Of a stretch of 64,000 nt of DNA, positions 63,595-64,000 are shown in pieces (position 1 is the first letter of the stretch; the number at the start of each line of letters is the position of its first letter). The stretch covers positions 1 to 64,000 of the forward strand of contig FLQS01000023.1 in NCBI GenBank assembly GCA_900078375.1, read 5' to 3'. The DNA is from an uncultured Mycobacterium sp. (GTDB lineage: Bacteria; Actinomycetota; Actinomycetes; Mycobacteriales; Mycobacteriaceae). The notes under the pieces were generated by a model that made no database searches, was not told the DNA's origin, and saw only the letters and a program-made list of their open reading frames with translations. Position numbers and translations under genes: made by a program.

Positions 63595-64000
63595 TCACAC
63601 CGGCCAAGCGCGCAGCGCCGCAAGAATGACTGCATCCAAGTCGGCCCGCGTGGCACCGTCGACGGCCTGCACCGACAATCCCTGTAGAACGGTCGCGTAG
63701 AAGCGGGCAAGCGCGGTTGGATCGGTCGTGTCCGGCAGCACTCCCGCTTCCACATCACGGGATATGCGAAGCTCCAACGCCTCTCGTAGTTCCGCACGCA
63801 GAGATCGCAGTTCCACTGCAAGACCTGCGTTTTCGACCCCGACCATGAGCATTCCGCTTGAGATCATGCAGCCGACCGGGCTATCCGGCTGCGTGACGCG
63901 CTCGACTCCGCGCTCCAGAACGTTTTGCACGGCCAAGCGTGCGGAGGATGCTGCCGCGATATCGTCCGGCGTCAGGTTGCTCGCTTGATACAGGCGCACG
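63595..64000 (-). CDS. TetR-family regulator, C-terminal part (partial)
   Basis: The frame enters from the right edge, so the DNA-binding N-terminus is off the window. The visible ~134 residues include VLERGVERVTQPDSPVGCMI, RISRDVEAGVLPDTTDPTAL and ARFYATVLQGLSVQAVDGAT, the ligand domain of a common TetR/AcrR group. It is convergent with the MDR gene 26 bases away. Its target is unknown. Confidence 0.82.
   Translation of the reverse strand, partial: VRLYQASNLTPDDIAAASSARLAVQNVLERGVERVTQPDSPVGCMISSGMLMVGVENAGLAVELRSLRAELREALELRISRDVEAGVLPDTTDPTALARFYATVLQGLSVQAVDGATRADLDAVILAALRAWPV

Overview
This is high-GC actinobacterial DNA, most likely a fast-growing Mycobacterium (Mycolicibacterium). 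The evidence is an MmpS/MmpL pair, a 787-residue AtsA-type arylsulfatase, a cutinase-family esterase, a Tat-exported DUF1906 protein, a DUF732 protein, a DUF3516 helicase, a fused two-domain FadE, many short-chain dehydrogenases (SDRs) and many TetR regulators. No rRNA, tRNA, CRISPR array, integrase or intact insertion sequence was seen. The window reads as ordinary accessory chromosome with several local decay scars.

Left part (1-8.4 kb): a divergent sugar locus. A YtfQ/YtfR-like (galactofuranose-type) ABC system runs leftward off the edge. A six-gene, translationally coupled unit runs rightward: chvE-mmsA-mmsB, an 88-residue protein, galT, galK. The 240-bp gap between them carries three LacI-type operators and a plausible promoter on each strand. 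Next come a secreted lytic transglycosylase, an ACMSD-type amidohydrolase, a DUF3516 helicase and mtn (8.5-13.7 kb), then CsbD, the nickel superoxide dismutase pair sodX/sodN with a clear terminator, and a NUDIX hydrolase (13.8-15.6 kb).

Middle part (15.7-33.6 kb): an ADH-SnoaL-SDR operon facing an IclR regulator; an ECF sigma factor heading a tight operon of SDR, cupin, ThuA-like and VOC genes with no anti-sigma gene; an HD-domain protein facing a GlxA regulator; a giant LuxR regulator; a cutinase-family esterase; an FAD monooxygenase facing two SDRs and a deacetylase; and a TenA protein with a KstR-like TetR. The TetR faces an amidohydrolase-FadE34-like-amidohydrolase operon (33.8-38.1 kb), which resembles a catabolic unit for a bulky acyl-CoA.

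Right part (38.4-64 kb): a cutinase relic; SDR, alpha/beta hydrolase, quinone-oxidoreductase-like and nitroreductase genes (the third lacks its nucleotide-binding segment); a coupled DUF1906 / L,D-transpeptidase cell-envelope pair; atsA facing a TetR gene that precedes mmpS-mmpL, with a shared GTACCG motif; a tandem pair of secreted C39-like proteins, one of which has lost its catalytic residues; prfC; a deletion scar joining an MFS fragment to an SDR tail; a HadA/HadB-like fused dehydratase; and several SDR/TetR and oxidoreductase/TetR units with visible palindromic operators.
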